A stretch of DNA of 64,000 nt, from assembly GCF_019904155.1 (NCBI RefSeq), contig NZ_JAHCMB010000159.1, forward strand, positions 39,104-103,103, read 5' to 3'. Position 1 is the stretch's first letter. Each line of letters starts with the position of its first letter. This stretch comes from Paenibacillus sinensis. GTDB taxonomy: Bacteria > Bacillota > Bacilli > Paenibacillales > Paenibacillaceae. The notes under the pieces are model-generated. The model was not told the origin of the DNA. It saw only the letters and a list, made by a program, of their open reading frames with translations, and did not search any database. Positions 29,629 through 38,968 of the stretch are shown here, piece by piece. The position numbers were made by a program, and so were the translations under genes.

Positions 29629-29745
29629 CCCTCTTTTTTCTTCGGATTTTTTAATAGCGCAGAGAGTCCTTGAGATTTTACTTTCTTGGATTATTTTCCA
29701 GTTTAAGGTGCTTGATCGGTTAAAAAATTTGTAGAAAAAAGAGGG
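29629..29745 (+). repeat. 13-bp perfect inverted repeat in the ftsA leader
   Basis: CCCTCTTTTTTCT at 29629-29641 is exactly complementary to AGAAAAAAGAGGG at 29733-29745, 91 bases apart. The right arm ends immediately before the AAAGGA ribosome site of the small ORF at 29758. Confidence 0.75.
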
Positions 29746-29757
29746 AAAGGATTAGGC

Positions 29758-29844
29758 ATGGTGGAATTAGTAGAAAGACGTTTACCGTACCTAATCGAAG
29801 ATATGGAAACCACTACGTCAAACAGGAGGTGCCATAGGGCTTGA
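29758..29844 (+). CDS. Possible 28-residue leader ORF overlapping the ftsA start
   Basis: An ATG at 29758 with AAAGGA 7 bases upstream opens a 28-codon frame (MVELVERRLPYLIEDM and on). It ends in TGA at 29842-29844, so its stop overlaps the ftsA start as TTGA. Two AGG codons near its end form the ftsA ribosome site. The arrangement is that of a translationally coupled leader peptide. I do not recognise the peptide; chance is possible at this length. Confidence 0.45.
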   Translation: MVELVERRLPYLIEDMETTTSNRRCHRA

Positions 29845-31106
29845 GCAACAATGACATCATTGTTAGTTTGGACATCGGTACATCCAAAGTTCGGGCAATA
29901 ATCGGGGAAGTAACCAACGGAACCTTGAATATTATCGGTGTAGGATCTGCCGACTCGGAAGGCATTCGCAAGGGCGCGATCGTGGATATCGACCAGACGG
30001 TCCAATCCATCAAGAACGCGATCCAGCACGCCGAGCAAATGGTAGGCATTCAAATATCCGAAGTGTATGTCGGCATTTCCGGCAATCATATCGGCCTGCA
30101 ATCCAGCCATGGCGTCGTAGCCGTCCAGAATGAGGATCGCGAAATCGGCGAGGAAGACATTCTCCGCGTTCTGAAAGCGGCCGAGGTGATCGCGCTTCCG
30201 CCGGAACGCGAGGTGATCGACGTCGTCGCCAAGCAATATATCGTCGACGGTCTTGAAGGCATTCAGGACCCGCGGGGCATGATTGGCGTCCGCCTTGAGG
30301 TGGAAGCCACCATCGTGACCGGCGCCAAGACACCTATACATAACCTGCTGCGCTGTGTAGAGAAATCGGGTCTGAAGATCAAAGACCTGGTGCTGATGTC
30401 TCTCGGAGCCGGCGGGTTAGCGTTATCCAAAGACGAGAAGTCGATGGGAGCGGTGCTGGTCGATATCGGGGCTGGCGCAACGACGATAGCCGTATATGAA
30501 GAGGGTTCCCTGATCGCAACCTCCACTATACCGATCGGCGGAGAATTTGTAACGAATGACATTGCCTACGGTCTGCGCACGCTGACTGATCAGGCCGAGA
30601 AGGTCAAGCTGAAATACGGATGCGCCTGGATTGACGATGCTGCATCCGACGCCGTCTTCAAGGTGCTGCGCATCGGCAGCAACGTGGAGAAGGAGTTCAA
30701 CCAGGAGGATCTGGCTGCGATTATCGAGCCGCGCGTGCAGGAGATTTTTCAGCTGATCCGCCAGGAAGTGAAGCGTCTTGGGTTTACCGACCTCCCCGGA
30801 GGTTATATACTAACGGGTGGTACTGTATCCATGCCGGGAGTGCTTAGGGCGGCGCAGTCGGAGCTTTCGGCTTCCGTCCGGGTCGCGGTTCCCGATTATA
30901 TCGGAGTCCGTGATCCCGGATATACCGGGGGCGTGGGCATCCTGCATCATGTCGTTCGCAGCTATCGCGGCCGCAGCACAGGCGCCAGCGCGAACAAGAA
31001 GACAGTGAACCGCAGCAGCAAGCCAAGCGCGGCTCCCAGCCAGGAGACAGCTCCGAAGCAGGGATTTGTGGAACGTTTAAAAAATATTTTCAGCGATTTC
31101 ATATAG
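29841..31106 (+). CDS. ftsA: Cell division protein FtsA
   Basis: FtsA is an actin-like ATPase that anchors FtsZ to the membrane. The 421-residue protein shows the phosphate-1 loop VSLDIGTSKVRAIIGE (residues 9-24), the inserted 1C domain, VLVDIGAGATTIAVYE near 212 and GGYILTGGTVSMPG near 316. The C-terminal amphipathic helix FVERLKNIFSDFI is the membrane anchor. The start is a TTG at 29841 after AGGAGGTG, overlapping the stop of the small upstream ORF. It is followed by ftsZ after 60 bases. Confidence 0.95.
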   Translation: MSNNDIIVSLDIGTSKVRAIIGEVTNGTLNIIGVGSADSEGIRKGAIVDIDQTVQSIKNAIQHAEQMVGIQISEVYVGISGNHIGLQSSHGVVAVQNEDREIGEEDILRVLKAAEVIALPPEREVIDVVAKQYIVDGLEGIQDPRGMIGVRLEVEATIVTGAKTPIHNLLRCVEKSGLKIKDLVLMSLGAGGLALSKDEKSMGAVLVDIGAGATTIAVYEEGSLIATSTIPIGGEFVTNDIAYGLRTLTDQAEKVKLKYGCAWIDDAASDAVFKVLRIGSNVEKEFNQEDLAAIIEPRVQEIFQLIRQEVKRLGFTDLPGGYILTGGTVSMPGVLRAAQSELSASVRVAVPDYIGVRDPGYTGGVGILHHVVRSYRGRSTGASANKKTVNRSSKPSAAPSQETAPKQGFVERLKNIFSDFI

Positions 31107-31166
31107 CGAACGTCCAGAACTACTTGGACCGGCCATCCAAGCACTTTGAGGGGGAGAGGGAACATT

Positions 31167-32279
31167 ATGTTGGAATTTGATTTTGAAATGGAGAGCCTGG
31201 CGCAGATCAAGGTCATCGGCGTTGGCGGCGGCGGCAGCAATGCGGTCAACCGGATGATTGAGAACGGCGTTCAGGGCGTGGAATTCATCACGGTTAATAC
31301 AGACGCCCAGGCGCTGCATATGGCCAAATCGGAACATAAATTGCAAATTGGGGACAAGCTGACACGCGGGCTGGGAGCTGGAGCCAACCCTGAAGTCGGC
31401 AAGAAGGCGGCCGAAGAGTCCCGCGATTTGATTTCGAACACGCTCAAGGGAGCGGATATGGTATTTGTAACCGCTGGTATGGGCGGCGGCACCGGTACTG
31501 GAGCCGCGCCGGTCATCGCGGAAATAGCCAAGGAATGCGGCGCGCTTACCGTAGGCGTCGTAACCCGTCCCTTCACCTTTGAAGGCCGCAAGCGTTCCAA
31601 CCAGGCGGAACTCGGCATCGAGGCGCTGAAGGAGAAGGTCGATACGCTGATCGTGATCCCGAATGACCGCCTCCTTGAGATTGTCGACAAGAAGACGCCG
31701 ATGCTGGAAGCGTTCCGCGAAGCGGACAATGTTCTCCGGCAGGCGGTTCAAGGCATCTCGGATCTCATCGCCGTTCCCGGCTTGATCAACCTTGACTTCG
31801 CCGACGTCAAGACAATTATGACCGAGCGGGGTTCGGCCCTGATGGGTATCGGTATCGCGACCGGCGAGAACCGCGCCTCCGAAGCCGCACGCAAAGCAAT
31901 TATGAGCCCGCTCCTGGAGACTTCGATTGAGGGCGCGCGCGGCGTTATCATGAATATTACCGGCGGCTCCAATCTTTCGCTCTATGAAGTGAACGAAGCG
32001 GCCGAAATCGTAACCTCCGCTTCCGATCCTGAAGTCAATATGATCTTCGGTGCCATTATCGAAGAGAGCATGAAGGACGAAATCAAGGTTACCGTCATTG
32101 CGACAGGCTTCGAGCACAAGGCAGCTCCCGCTGCGCCGGGACGCCGTCCATCAGCTGCCCAGAGCGAGCCGGCAGTGGACAAGAACAACAATCTCCGGCC
32201 GTTCGGCAACCAGACGAGCTCGGATCAGCTTGACATTCCAACCTTCCTCCGCAACCGTTCGCGGGGCAATCACGAATAA
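31167..32279 (+). CDS. ftsZ: Cell division protein FtsZ
   Basis: FtsZ is the tubulin-like GTPase that forms the division ring. The 370-residue protein has [16 protein letters not shown] near residue 15, the tubulin signature [13 protein letters not shown] near 107, and the NVDLADVKTIM-like T7 loop ([11 protein letters not shown] near 208). The C-terminal tail [13 protein letters not shown] binds FtsA and SepF, both encoded nearby. I choose ATG 31167 behind GGGGGAGAGGG; the frame extends to a TTG at 31146 that lacks a ribosome site. A terminator follows. Confidence 0.97.
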   Translation: MLEFDFEMESLAQIKVIGVGGGGSNAVNRMIENGVQGVEFITVNTDAQALHMAKSEHKLQIGDKLTRGLGAGANPEVGKKAAEESRDLISNTLKGADMVFVTAGMGGGTGTGAAPVIAEIAKECGALTVGVVTRPFTFEGRKRSNQAELGIEALKEKVDTLIVIPNDRLLEIVDKKTPMLEAFREADNVLRQAVQGISDLIAVPGLINLDFADVKTIMTERGSALMGIGIATGENRASEAARKAIMSPLLETSIEGARGVIMNITGGSNLSLYEVNEAAEIVTSASDPEVNMIFGAIIEESMKDEIKVTVIATGFEHKAAPAAPGRRPSAAQSEPAVDKNNNLRPFGNQTSSDQLDIPTFLRNRSRGNHE

Positions 32280-32301
32280 GCTTGGAACCTCGCCTTCTTC
32301 C

Positions 32302-32341
32302 AAAACGGCTTTCACTCATTCCCGGGTGAAAGCCGTTTTTT
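32302..32341 (+). terminator. Terminator after ftsZ
   Basis: AAAACGGCTTTCAC pairs with GTGAAAGCCGTTTT around a short loop, followed by a T-run. It closes the division and cell wall cluster. Confidence 0.9.
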
Positions 32342-32440
32342 CTATCAAAGAAGACCTATGTCCCCTCTAATCATCTGCTCATGCCAGACAATAAACCTTC
32401 CGCTCTCCAGGTTTATTCCACCCGCCCTCATCCCATAAAT

Positions 32441-32508
32441 CTCGACAAAAAAACCTTCACTTCCTCCCCTATGTTTAGACAGACTTTGAACCTTGGACTT
32501 TCTATACT
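32441..32508 (+). promoter_or_regulatory. Spo0A-type spoIIG promoter with 22-bp spacer
   Basis: TTAGAC at 32475-32480 and TATACT at 32503-32508 are separated by exactly 22 bases, the abnormal spacing of the Bacillus spoIIG promoter that needs Spo0A-P. Sequences close to the 0A box in reverse (TTCGACAAA) occur at 32441-32449 (CTCGACAAA, one mismatch) and at 32475-32483 overlapping the -35. Both lie at distances from the predicted start comparable to the known 0A sites. Confidence 0.75.
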
Positions 32509-32583
32509 ATTCCTATCGCAGCTAAAGACCGTGAGCCAAGCCTGTGAGCCCGCAGGGTCATTATGAATGGCAGAGGTGAGGAG

Positions 32584-33531
32584 ATGGTCGTCTATATCGA
32601 TTTGATTTTTGCCGCCAATCTGCTGATCGACGCTGTGCTGCTGTGGCTGACAGGTTGGATGGTTAAAATGAAGATCCGCTGGTGGAGGCTTTGGCTGTCC
32701 GCGCTGGTCGGTGCGCTGTATGTGGTGATGATGTTTGTTCCCGAGCTGTCATTTCTGTACACCTTTCTGGTCAAGTTTGGCCTGTCCCTGATCATGCTGC
32801 TGACCGCATTCGGATGGAGGAGCCTGCAAAGCTTCATGAGAAGTCTTGGCGCGTTCTATATCATCAATTTTGCGGCGGCGGGAGGTGTACTGGGCGTTCA
32901 CTATTTGCTGCAAAGCTCCGGCGACATCTGGAATGGCATTCTCTATACGGCGGCGGGAGGCTATGCTTATCGGTTAAAAATCGGCTTCTGGTTCATCCTG
33001 GCCGTAATGCTGGCCGTGCTTGGCTGCTACAAAGCCGTTCTATCCTCACGGGCAAAACGGGAGAAGCTCGAAACCTTTATCGGGTCGGTAAGGGTGGAGA
33101 TCGGTGGGGTGACCGTATGCTGTCCCGGACTTCTCGATACCGGCAACCGGCTCTATGATCCATTGACCCGCACGCCGGTCATGGTTATGGAAGCTTCGCT
33201 CTGGGAGGAATATTTGCCGCCGGAATGGAAAGGCCGGATCTCACAGGAAGGCGCCGAGCAGCTGGTGCTGGAGCTGGACGGGCAGTCTTACGCCTGGCAC
33301 GACCGGCTGAGGCTTGTACCGTACAGGGGTGTTAACCGGTCAGCCTCGTTCATGCTGGCCCTGAAGCCGGATGCGGTGGAGGTCACGCTGGGGGGGGAAG
33401 CCTTCAGCCACCGCAAGGTGCTCATTGGGCTGGATGGAGGAACCCTGTCTTCCGACGGAGCCTACCGGGCGATTATCCATCCCGAGTTGGCGGAGGGGAC
33501 AGCAGCCGAGGACCCGGGAGGCGCAGCTTGA
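32584..33531 (+). CDS. spoIIGA: Sigma-E processing peptidase SpoIIGA
   Basis: SpoIIGA is a membrane aspartic protease that cleaves the pro-sequence from pro-SigE in the mother cell. The 315-residue protein has five hydrophobic helices in the first 160 residues and a C-terminal protease domain with LLDTGNRLYDPLTRTPV (about residue 183), the active-site DTG. The start is ATG 32584 behind GAGGTG; an in-frame ATG at 32563 has no ribosome site. It is followed by sigE, and the pair is driven by the Spo0A-type promoter upstream. Confidence 0.92.
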   Translation: MVVYIDLIFAANLLIDAVLLWLTGWMVKMKIRWWRLWLSALVGALYVVMMFVPELSFLYTFLVKFGLSLIMLLTAFGWRSLQSFMRSLGAFYIINFAAAGGVLGVHYLLQSSGDIWNGILYTAAGGYAYRLKIGFWFILAVMLAVLGCYKAVLSSRAKREKLETFIGSVRVEIGGVTVCCPGLLDTGNRLYDPLTRTPVMVMEASLWEEYLPPEWKGRISQEGAEQLVLELDGQSYAWHDRLRLVPYRGVNRSASFMLALKPDAVEVTLGGEAFSHRKVLIGLDGGTLSSDGAYRAIIHPELAEGTAAEDPGGAA

Positions 33532-33642
33532 CCGGAGAACTTGGGCGATATGGCTTCCCAAACTGGATGCCGGCTCTGTTCTCCCGGACAGAGTCGAAAA
33601 AATTCACAAGTCAGCCTGTTCGTACTTCTGGAAGGAGGAACA

Positions 33643-34365
33643 ATGATGATCAAATGGAGACTGGCCTTTCAGCTCCAGTATTACCGCGTGCTGTTTCTGC
33701 TGGGACTGAAAAGCCAGGAAATCTACTATATCGGCGGAAGCGAGGCGCTGCCCCCGCCGCTGACCCGGGAAGAGGAGGATTATTTGCTTCAGCGGCTGCC
33801 GAGCGGCGATTCCGCCGTCAGAGCCATGCTGATCGAGCGGAATCTGCGTCTGGTTGTCTATATCGCACGCAAATTCGAGAATACCGGCATCAATATCGAG
33901 GACCTGGTCTCCATCGGTGCGATCGGCCTCATCAAGGCGGTCAATACCTTCGATCCCGAGAAGAAGATCAAACTGGCGACATATGCGTCCCGCTGTATCG
34001 AGAATGAAATCTTGATGTACCTGAGACGCAACAACAAGACGCGCAGCGAGGTGTCTTTTGACGAGCCGCTGAACATCGACTGGGACGGCAACGAGCTGCT
34101 GCTCTCGGATGTGCTGGGGACGGAGAACGACACCATTTACCGGAATATTGAGGAACAGGTGGACCGCAAGCTGCTGCAAAAGGCGCTGGAGAAGCTGAGC
34201 GAGCGCGAACGGCTCATTATGGAGCTGCGCTTCGGGCTTCGGGGCGGAGAGGAGAAGACGCAGAAGGATGTTGCGGATCTTCTCGGCATTTCCCAGTCCT
34301 ATATTTCCCGTCTCGAAAAAAGAATCATCAAGCGCCTCCGCAAGGAGTTCAACAAGATGGTGTAA
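33643..34365 (+). CDS. sigE: RNA polymerase sporulation sigma factor SigE
   Basis: SigE directs early mother-cell transcription. The 240-residue protein has the N-terminal pro-sequence with [13 protein letters not shown] at about residues 23-35, close to the known SpoIIGA cleavage region. Region 2 is [20 protein letters not shown], followed by [15 protein letters not shown] and [20 protein letters not shown]. Region 4 ends in [20 protein letters not shown]. The start is ATG 33643 or the adjacent ATG 33646, behind AAGGAGGAA; the open frame upstream to 33541 overlaps no ribosome site. Activation depends on the upstream protease gene. Confidence 0.95.
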   Translation: MMIKWRLAFQLQYYRVLFLLGLKSQEIYYIGGSEALPPPLTREEEDYLLQRLPSGDSAVRAMLIERNLRLVVYIARKFENTGINIEDLVSIGAIGLIKAVNTFDPEKKIKLATYASRCIENEILMYLRRNNKTRSEVSFDEPLNIDWDGNELLLSDVLGTENDTIYRNIEEQVDRKLLQKALEKLSERERLIMELRFGLRGGEEKTQKDVADLLGISQSYISRLEKRIIKRLRKEFNKMV

Positions 34366-34511
34366 ACCGGTTGGATGATGATCCGGAGCTTTAGATCAAG
34401 GGACACGCACCCAGGAATCCGATGGCTCTGCTGAGGGGTACAAGCAAGGAATAAAATGGCCTGCCGGGGAGATAATGTACAGTAATGTTTCTCCTTGGGA
34501 GGTTAATCATC

Positions 34512-35294
34512 ATGACCCGAAACAAAGTCGAGATATGCGGGGTGGACACCGCCAAGCTGCCCGTTCTGACGAATGTGGAAATGCGCGAGCTGTTCACTTT
34601 GCTGCAGCAGCAGGGCGAGAAATCCGCCCGAGAGAAATTGGTTAACGGCAACCTGAGGCTGGTCCTCAGCGTCATTCAGCGGTTCAATAACCGGGGGGAA
34701 TATGTGGATGACCTGTTTCAAGTGGGCTGCATCGGGCTCATGAAGGCCATCGATAATTTTGATCTGTCGCAGAACGTTAAATTTTCCACTTACGCCGTTC
34801 CGATGATTATCGGCGAGATTCGCAGGTACTTAAGAGACAACAATCCGATTCGCGTCTCGCGTTCCCTCAGGGACATCGCCTACAAGGCGCTGCAGGTTCG
34901 GGACAGCCTGACCAATCAGAATTCGCGGGAACCCACCATTTTTGAAATATCGGAAGCGCTTGGTGTTCCCAAAGAGGATGTGGTCTTCGCGCTGGATGCG
35001 ATTCAAGACCCCGTATCCCTCTTCGAGCCGATCTATCACGACGGGGGCGACCCCATTTATGTGATGGACCAGATCAGCGACGACAAGAACAAGGACGTCT
35101 CCTGGATTGAGGAAATCGCCCTGCGGGAAGCAATGCAGCGTCTCGGACAGCGCGAGAAACGTATTTTATCGATGCGCTTCTTTGAGGGCAAGACCCAGAT
35201 GGAGGTGGCTGAGGAAATCGGCATTTCCCAGGCCCAGGTCTCCCGTCTGGAGAAATCGGCGATCCAGCAGATGCAGAAACATGTGAAATCCTAA
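34512..35294 (+). CDS. sigG: RNA polymerase sporulation sigma factor SigG
   Basis: SigG drives late forespore transcription. The 260-residue protein starts MTRNKVEICGVDTAKLPVL, a family-specific N-terminus, and has region 2 (NLRLVLSVIQRFNNRGEYVD, QVGCIGLMKAIDNFDLSQN, KFSTYAVPMIIGEIRRYLRD) and region 4 (GISQAQVSRLEKSAI). The start is ATG 34512 behind GGGAGG; an in-frame ATG at 34485 overlaps upstream sequence. The 146-base gap after sigE should hold a SigF/SigG promoter; GAATA at 34449 and GGGGAGATAA at 34466 resemble one but their spacing is short. A terminator follows. Confidence 0.95.
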   Translation: MTRNKVEICGVDTAKLPVLTNVEMRELFTLLQQQGEKSAREKLVNGNLRLVLSVIQRFNNRGEYVDDLFQVGCIGLMKAIDNFDLSQNVKFSTYAVPMIIGEIRRYLRDNNPIRVSRSLRDIAYKALQVRDSLTNQNSREPTIFEISEALGVPKEDVVFALDAIQDPVSLFEPIYHDGGDPIYVMDQISDDKNKDVSWIEEIALREAMQRLGQREKRILSMRFFEGKTQMEVAEEIGISQAQVSRLEKSAIQQMQKHVKS

Positions 35295-35317
35295 GTAAAT
35301 ACTGAGCGCAGTCTATT

Positions 35318-35359
35318 CAATCCCACCCGGGGCTTTCCCGAAGGTGGGGTTGTTTTTTT
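35318..35359 (+). terminator. Terminator after sigG
   Basis: CAATCCCACC at 35318-35327 pairs with GGTGGGGTTG (one G-T pair) around an inner CGGGGCTTTCCCG stem, followed by seven T. Confidence 0.85.
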
Positions 35360-35422
35360 AATGAATGCGTCCAAGCCGCCTGAACATATAGTTAAGATAT
35401 ACATTTGCAAGAGGTGGGGGAC

Positions 35423-35794
35423 ATGAATCAGGAAACGACGTCTGGGGGTAAAAAAATGAGGATATCCGACTTCCAGGCCAAGGACGTCATTAACGTTGTC
35501 GACGGACGGCGGCTGGGCCAGATCAGTGATCTGGAGCTCGATCTTCGGCGGGGCGTTATCGAGGCGATCGTTGTGCCAGGCTATACAAGGTTTCTCGGAC
35601 TGTTCGGCGGAGGCGCGGATCTCGTAATCCCTTGGCGGAATATCGTCAAAATCGGCTCCGATGTTGTTCTGGTCAAAATGGAGGAGCCGCGTCCTTTACA
35701 GGAAACCGAGGACCGGGAGATTCTGGTGCTGCAGCGTGAAGACCGGAATGAGCGAAGCGAACGAAATGAACGGAATGAGCGCCGCGCCTATTAA
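35423..35794 (+). CDS. ylmC: YlmC/YmxH family PRC-barrel sporulation protein
   Basis: A 123-residue protein whose core (MRISDFQAKDVINVVDGRRL, GQISDLELDL, IPWRNIVKIG, VVLVKME) is the PRC-barrel YlmC/YmxH family, small proteins of spore formers with no defined activity. The C-terminus is an unusual run of Asn-Glu-Arg repeats (NERSERNERNERR). The start could be ATG 35423 (after GAGGTG) or ATG 35456, which is closer to the normal family start at MRISDFQ. The latter follows only a G-rich GGGGGT. It is syntenic with Bacillus ylmC, next to sigG. Confidence 0.8.
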   Translation: MNQETTSGGKKMRISDFQAKDVINVVDGRRLGQISDLELDLRRGVIEAIVVPGYTRFLGLFGGGADLVIPWRNIVKIGSDVVLVKMEEPRPLQETEDREILVLQREDRNERSERNERNERRAY

Positions 35795-35902
35795 CAATGC
35801 CAGAGTCACGAGGAAACCTGGCTCCTTCTTTTTTCGTATGAACAAGGAAGCTGTATGAAGCCGAATCGTGACTTGTGATACACTTAAAGGCGGGGTGAGA
35901 GA

Positions 35903-36754
35903 ATGGAACCATTTGTTAGGCTGAAAAAAGAGCCGGCTCTTTATGAGCTTCGGCCGTGGAGCGGGCTTTATCCGGGCATCGTTGCGGGCTTCACCGGCAG
36001 GAGCGGCGGTTTCAGCGCTGAACCATACGACAGTTTGAACTGCGCCTTTCATGTCGGAGACATCCCGGAGGATGTCATCTCGAATCGGGAGACGGTCGCC
36101 GGGGCTCTCGGCTTTGCGCTGAAAGACTGGACATGTGGCGAGCAGGTACACGGAGCGGACATCGCGGTTGTCAGAGAGGAAGACAGAGGGAAGGGCAGCC
36201 TGGATCAGTCTTCGGCCTTTCAGAACACAGACGGACTGTTGACAGATGTACCCGGCGTGCTGCTGACCTCCTTCTATGCGGACTGCGTGCCGCTCTATTT
36301 CTGCGATCCCGCAGCGGGCGCCGTCGGCCTTGCCCACGCAGGCTGGAAAGGTACGGTCGCCGAAATCGCGCTGGCCATGGTCCGCCGGATGGAGGAGACC
36401 TACGGAAGCAGACCGGAGGATATCCACGCCGCAATCGGTCCAAGCATCGGAGGCTGCTGCTACGAGGTCGACGACTTCGTTATGGACCGCGTCCGTGCGC
36501 TGGAGGACAGCTTGCCGCAAGTGGAAAAAGGCGCGGAGCGCCTATACAGCCCTTCGGGAGCGAACACCGGCAAAAAGCTGCTTAACTTGAAAGAATTGAA
36601 CCGACGCATTATGATAAAAGCAGGAATATTGACGACTCATATCGAAACTACATCTTGGTGTACAAGCTGTAATCGCGATTTGTTCTTCTCCTTCCGCAAG
36701 GAAAATGGAGTGACGGGACGAATGGCGAGTTTGATCGGAATAAAGGAGAGTTGA
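35903..36754 (+). CDS. pgeF: YlmD/PgeF laccase-domain peptidoglycan editing factor
   Basis: A 283-residue member of the YfiH/YlmD family (Cu-oxidase_4, also called polyphenol oxidase or purine nucleoside phosphorylase). Motifs with metal ligands are visible: QVHGADI near residue 80, ADCVPLYF near 130, AHAGWKGTV near 148 and GPSIGGCCYEVD near 180. In E. coli the homologue removes wrongly built UDP-MurNAc peptides; other members are adenosine phosphorylases, so the activity is not certain here. The start is ATG 35903 after GGGGTGAG. Three bases separate it from ylmE. Confidence 0.85.
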   Translation: MEPFVRLKKEPALYELRPWSGLYPGIVAGFTGRSGGFSAEPYDSLNCAFHVGDIPEDVISNRETVAGALGFALKDWTCGEQVHGADIAVVREEDRGKGSLDQSSAFQNTDGLLTDVPGVLLTSFYADCVPLYFCDPAAGAVGLAHAGWKGTVAEIALAMVRRMEETYGSRPEDIHAAIGPSIGGCCYEVDDFVMDRVRALEDSLPQVEKGAERLYSPSGANTGKKLLNLKELNRRIMIKAGILTTHIETTSWCTSCNRDLFFSFRKENGVTGRMASLIGIKES

Positions 36755-36757
36755 CCG

Positions 36758-37456
36758 TTGTCCTCGACATTGCAGGAAAGAATAGCCGAAGTCAGCCGGC
36801 GCGTTAAGCGCGCCTGCGAAAGATGCGGACGCAGCAGCCAGGACGTCAGAGTAATCGCCGTGACCAAATATGTGTCGCTCGAGATGACGTCTGCCGTACT
36901 GGATGGCGGGCTTCAGGATATCGGAGAGAGCCGCTGGCAGGATGCGGAGAGCAAGTGGAAGGCGCTCGGGAACCGGGGGACCTGGCATTTTATCGGGCAT
37001 CTGCAGACTAATAAGGTAAAAGACGTTATCGGCAAGTTTCAATATATTCACTCGCTGGACCGGCTGTCGCTGGCGAAGGAGCTTCAGCGCAAGGCGGAGG
37101 CGTCCGGCATTGACGTCAAGGTGTTTATTCAGGTGAACATCTCCGGCGAGGATACCAAGTTCGGGCTGGAGCCGGAGAAAGTGCCTGATTTTTTGCGGGA
37201 CATCGCGGGTTACGACCGTCTCAAGGTGATCGGACTGATGACCATGGCGCCGCATGAAGAAGATCCGGAGCTGACGCGGCCGGTCTTCCGCGGTCTTCGC
37301 GAGCTGAGGGACAGGCTGAACGGTCTTGGACTGACGCCGGAGCCGATTACGGAGCTGTCGATGGGGATGTCGAACGATTTTGAAGTGGCGATTGAAGAAG
37401 GAGCCACCTGGGTTCGCCTGGGAACGGTATTGGTAGGCCATGAGGAGGGATCGTAA
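36758..37456 (+). CDS. ylmE: YggS/YlmE family PLP homeostasis protein
   Basis: A 232-residue single-domain protein of the YggS/PROSC family, which binds pyridoxal phosphate and helps balance PLP without known catalysis. The PLP lysine lies in [13 protein letters not shown] (about residue 36), with [28 protein letters not shown] and the C-terminal [21 protein letters not shown] signature. The start is a TTG at 36758 behind AAAGGAGAG. The stop overlaps the sepF start (TAATG), indicating coupling in the ylmDEFGH series. Confidence 0.9.
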   Translation: MSSTLQERIAEVSRRVKRACERCGRSSQDVRVIAVTKYVSLEMTSAVLDGGLQDIGESRWQDAESKWKALGNRGTWHFIGHLQTNKVKDVIGKFQYIHSLDRLSLAKELQRKAEASGIDVKVFIQVNISGEDTKFGLEPEKVPDFLRDIAGYDRLKVIGLMTMAPHEEDPELTRPVFRGLRELRDRLNGLGLTPEPITELSMGMSNDFEVAIEEGATWVRLGTVLVGHEEGS

Positions 37457-37905
37457 TGGGCGTGATGAACCGGTTTATGAGTTTTTTGGGCCTGCAGGAA
37501 GAGGAAGAGGTTGTGGAGCGCGAGGCGCTTGCGCAGCATGAAGAGGAGGAACTGGCGCCGGCTCCGGTAGAGCACCGCAAAAATCAGCGGGCAGGCAATG
37601 TCGTCAGCATCCACTCGCAAAAGAATGTGAAGGTTGTGCTGTATGAGCCGCGGTCGTATGACGAGGCCCAGGAAATCGCCGATCATCTTCGCTCGCACCG
37701 GACCGTGGTCGTCAATCTCCAACGGGTGCGTAACGATCAAGCGATGCGGATCATCGATTTTCTGAGCGGGACGGTATACGCCCTGGGCGGCGGTATTTCC
37801 AAGATCGGCGGCAACATCTTCCTCTGCACGCCGGATACGGTGGAAATTCAGGGCTCCATTTCGGAAATCCTGGCAGACGACCAAGACTATAACAGAATGA
37901 GGTGA
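37456..37905 (+). CDS. sepF: Cell division protein SepF
   Basis: SepF aligns FtsZ filaments and tethers them to the membrane. The 149-residue protein has an N-terminal amphipathic helix ([13 protein letters not shown]), an acidic linker (residues about 14-40), and the globular DUF552 domain ([40 protein letters not shown], and [20 protein letters not shown]). It partners the FtsZ C-terminal tail encoded upstream. The ATG at 37456 overlaps the ylmE stop; a GAGGGA ribosome site lies inside ylmE. Confidence 0.95.
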   Translation: MGVMNRFMSFLGLQEEEEVVEREALAQHEEEELAPAPVEHRKNQRAGNVVSIHSQKNVKVVLYEPRSYDEAQEIADHLRSHRTVVVNLQRVRNDQAMRIIDFLSGTVYALGGGISKIGGNIFLCTPDTVEIQGSISEILADDQDYNRMR

Positions 37906-37912
37906 ATGGGCG

Positions 37913-38182
37913 TTGCCCCAAATCTATTCCATAATCAGTATCCTGTACAATATCTATTTCTACATGATCATTTTCTATGTGCTGATGTCCTGGCTGCCCA
38001 ACGTCCGCGACAACTTTATCGGAGAGCTGCTGGGCAAGCTGGTTGAACCGTATCTCCGGCCTTTCCGCCGGATCATACCGCCCCTGTTCGGTACAATCGA
38101 TTTCTCACCCATCGTAGCGCTGTTTGTCCTGGAGCTGGCGATGAGAGGGCTGGTCGCGGTGCTGAACTACTTTATTGCATAG
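37913..38182 (+). CDS. ylmG: YggT family membrane protein YlmG
   Basis: An 89-residue membrane protein with two hydrophobic helices (residues about 3-25 and 63-85) and the YggT signature [15 protein letters not shown] between them. In Streptococcus and cyanobacteria relatives affect septum or nucleoid distribution, but the molecular activity is unknown. The start is a TTG at 37913 behind AGGTGAATGGGCG. Only three bases separate it from ylmH. Confidence 0.88.
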   Translation: MPQIYSIISILYNIYFYMIIFYVLMSWLPNVRDNFIGELLGKLVEPYLRPFRRIIPPLFGTIDFSPIVALFVLELAMRGLVAVLNYFIA

Positions 38183-38185
38183 CCT

Positions 38186-38968
38186 ATGAAGAACGATATT
38201 TACGGGCATTTTCACCCCGATGAACGGGCGTTTGTGGACCGGGCCTATGAATGGGTAGAGAACGCGGCGCGGTATCATGAAGTCAAGCTGACCGATTTTC
38301 TGGACCCGCGGCAGGGCTATATTTTGCAGACTCTGGTTAACCGGCAGCCTGACGTCCATGTTAAATGGGACGGTGGACACGAGGAAGCGGAGCGGAGAAG
38401 AGCTTTGATTGCGCCGGATTACCGCAATTTGGACAACGAGGACATGGGACTTCAGATTCTGAGCATTACACCGGAAGAACAGAAGCTATCCGATCTGGAG
38501 CATGGGGATTATATGGGTTCCCTGCTGGGACTCGGACTCAAACGCAGCAAAATCGGCGATATTCACGTCCTCCCAGGCGGCTGTCATGCCGTAGTGACGT
38601 CGGATATCGCCGATTATTTAGCTCTTCATCTGAGCAGCGTCGGCCGCGCTTCGGCAAGTGTGGATATCCTTCCCGTCTCGGCTCTGAAGAAGGCCGAGGT
38701 CAAGCTGGACCCGGTGGAGCTTACCGTCTCCTCGCTTCGCCTCGACGGCATTACCGCCGATGTGGTCCGCCTGAGCCGGAGCAAAATCCTCGCCCCGATC
38801 AAAGCGGGACGCGTGCGGGTCAATTGGAAGGTGGAGGAAGACCCTTCCAGTCATTTGAAGGAAGGCGATGTTGTCTCCGTGCAGGGCTTTGGCCGTTTCA
38901 AGATGCTTGAGGTCGGAAGCCTGACCAAGAAAGGCCGTTACCGGGTCAAAGTCGGGAAATTTGTATAA
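38186..38968 (+). CDS. ylmH: S4-domain RNA-binding protein YlmH
   Basis: A 260-residue protein with an N-terminal alpha/beta region (FHPDERAFVDRAYEWVENAA, and LTDFLDPRQGYILQTLVNRQ), and a C-terminal S4 RNA-binding domain from about residue 183 (LRLDGITADVVRLSRSKI, then VRVNWKVEE, DVVSVQGFGRFKM). In Bacillus YlmH acts in ribosome-associated quality control by binding stalled large subunits. The start is ATG 38186 directly after ylmG, with no clear ribosome site, so coupling is likely. Confidence 0.9.
   Translation: MKNDIYGHFHPDERAFVDRAYEWVENAARYHEVKLTDFLDPRQGYILQTLVNRQPDVHVKWDGGHEEAERRRALIAPDYRNLDNEDMGLQILSITPEEQKLSDLEHGDYMGSLLGLGLKRSKIGDIHVLPGGCHAVVTSDIADYLALHLSSVGRASASVDILPVSALKKAEVKLDPVELTVSSLRLDGITADVVRLSRSKILAPIKAGRVRVNWKVEEDPSSHLKEGDVVSVQGFGRFKMLEVGSLTKKGRYRVKVGKFV

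Noticed and set aside
34449..34475. SigF/SigG promoter in front of sigG (GAATA and GGGGAGATAA)
   Set aside because: The spacing of 12 bases is too short for the known consensus, so it is only mentioned under sigG.
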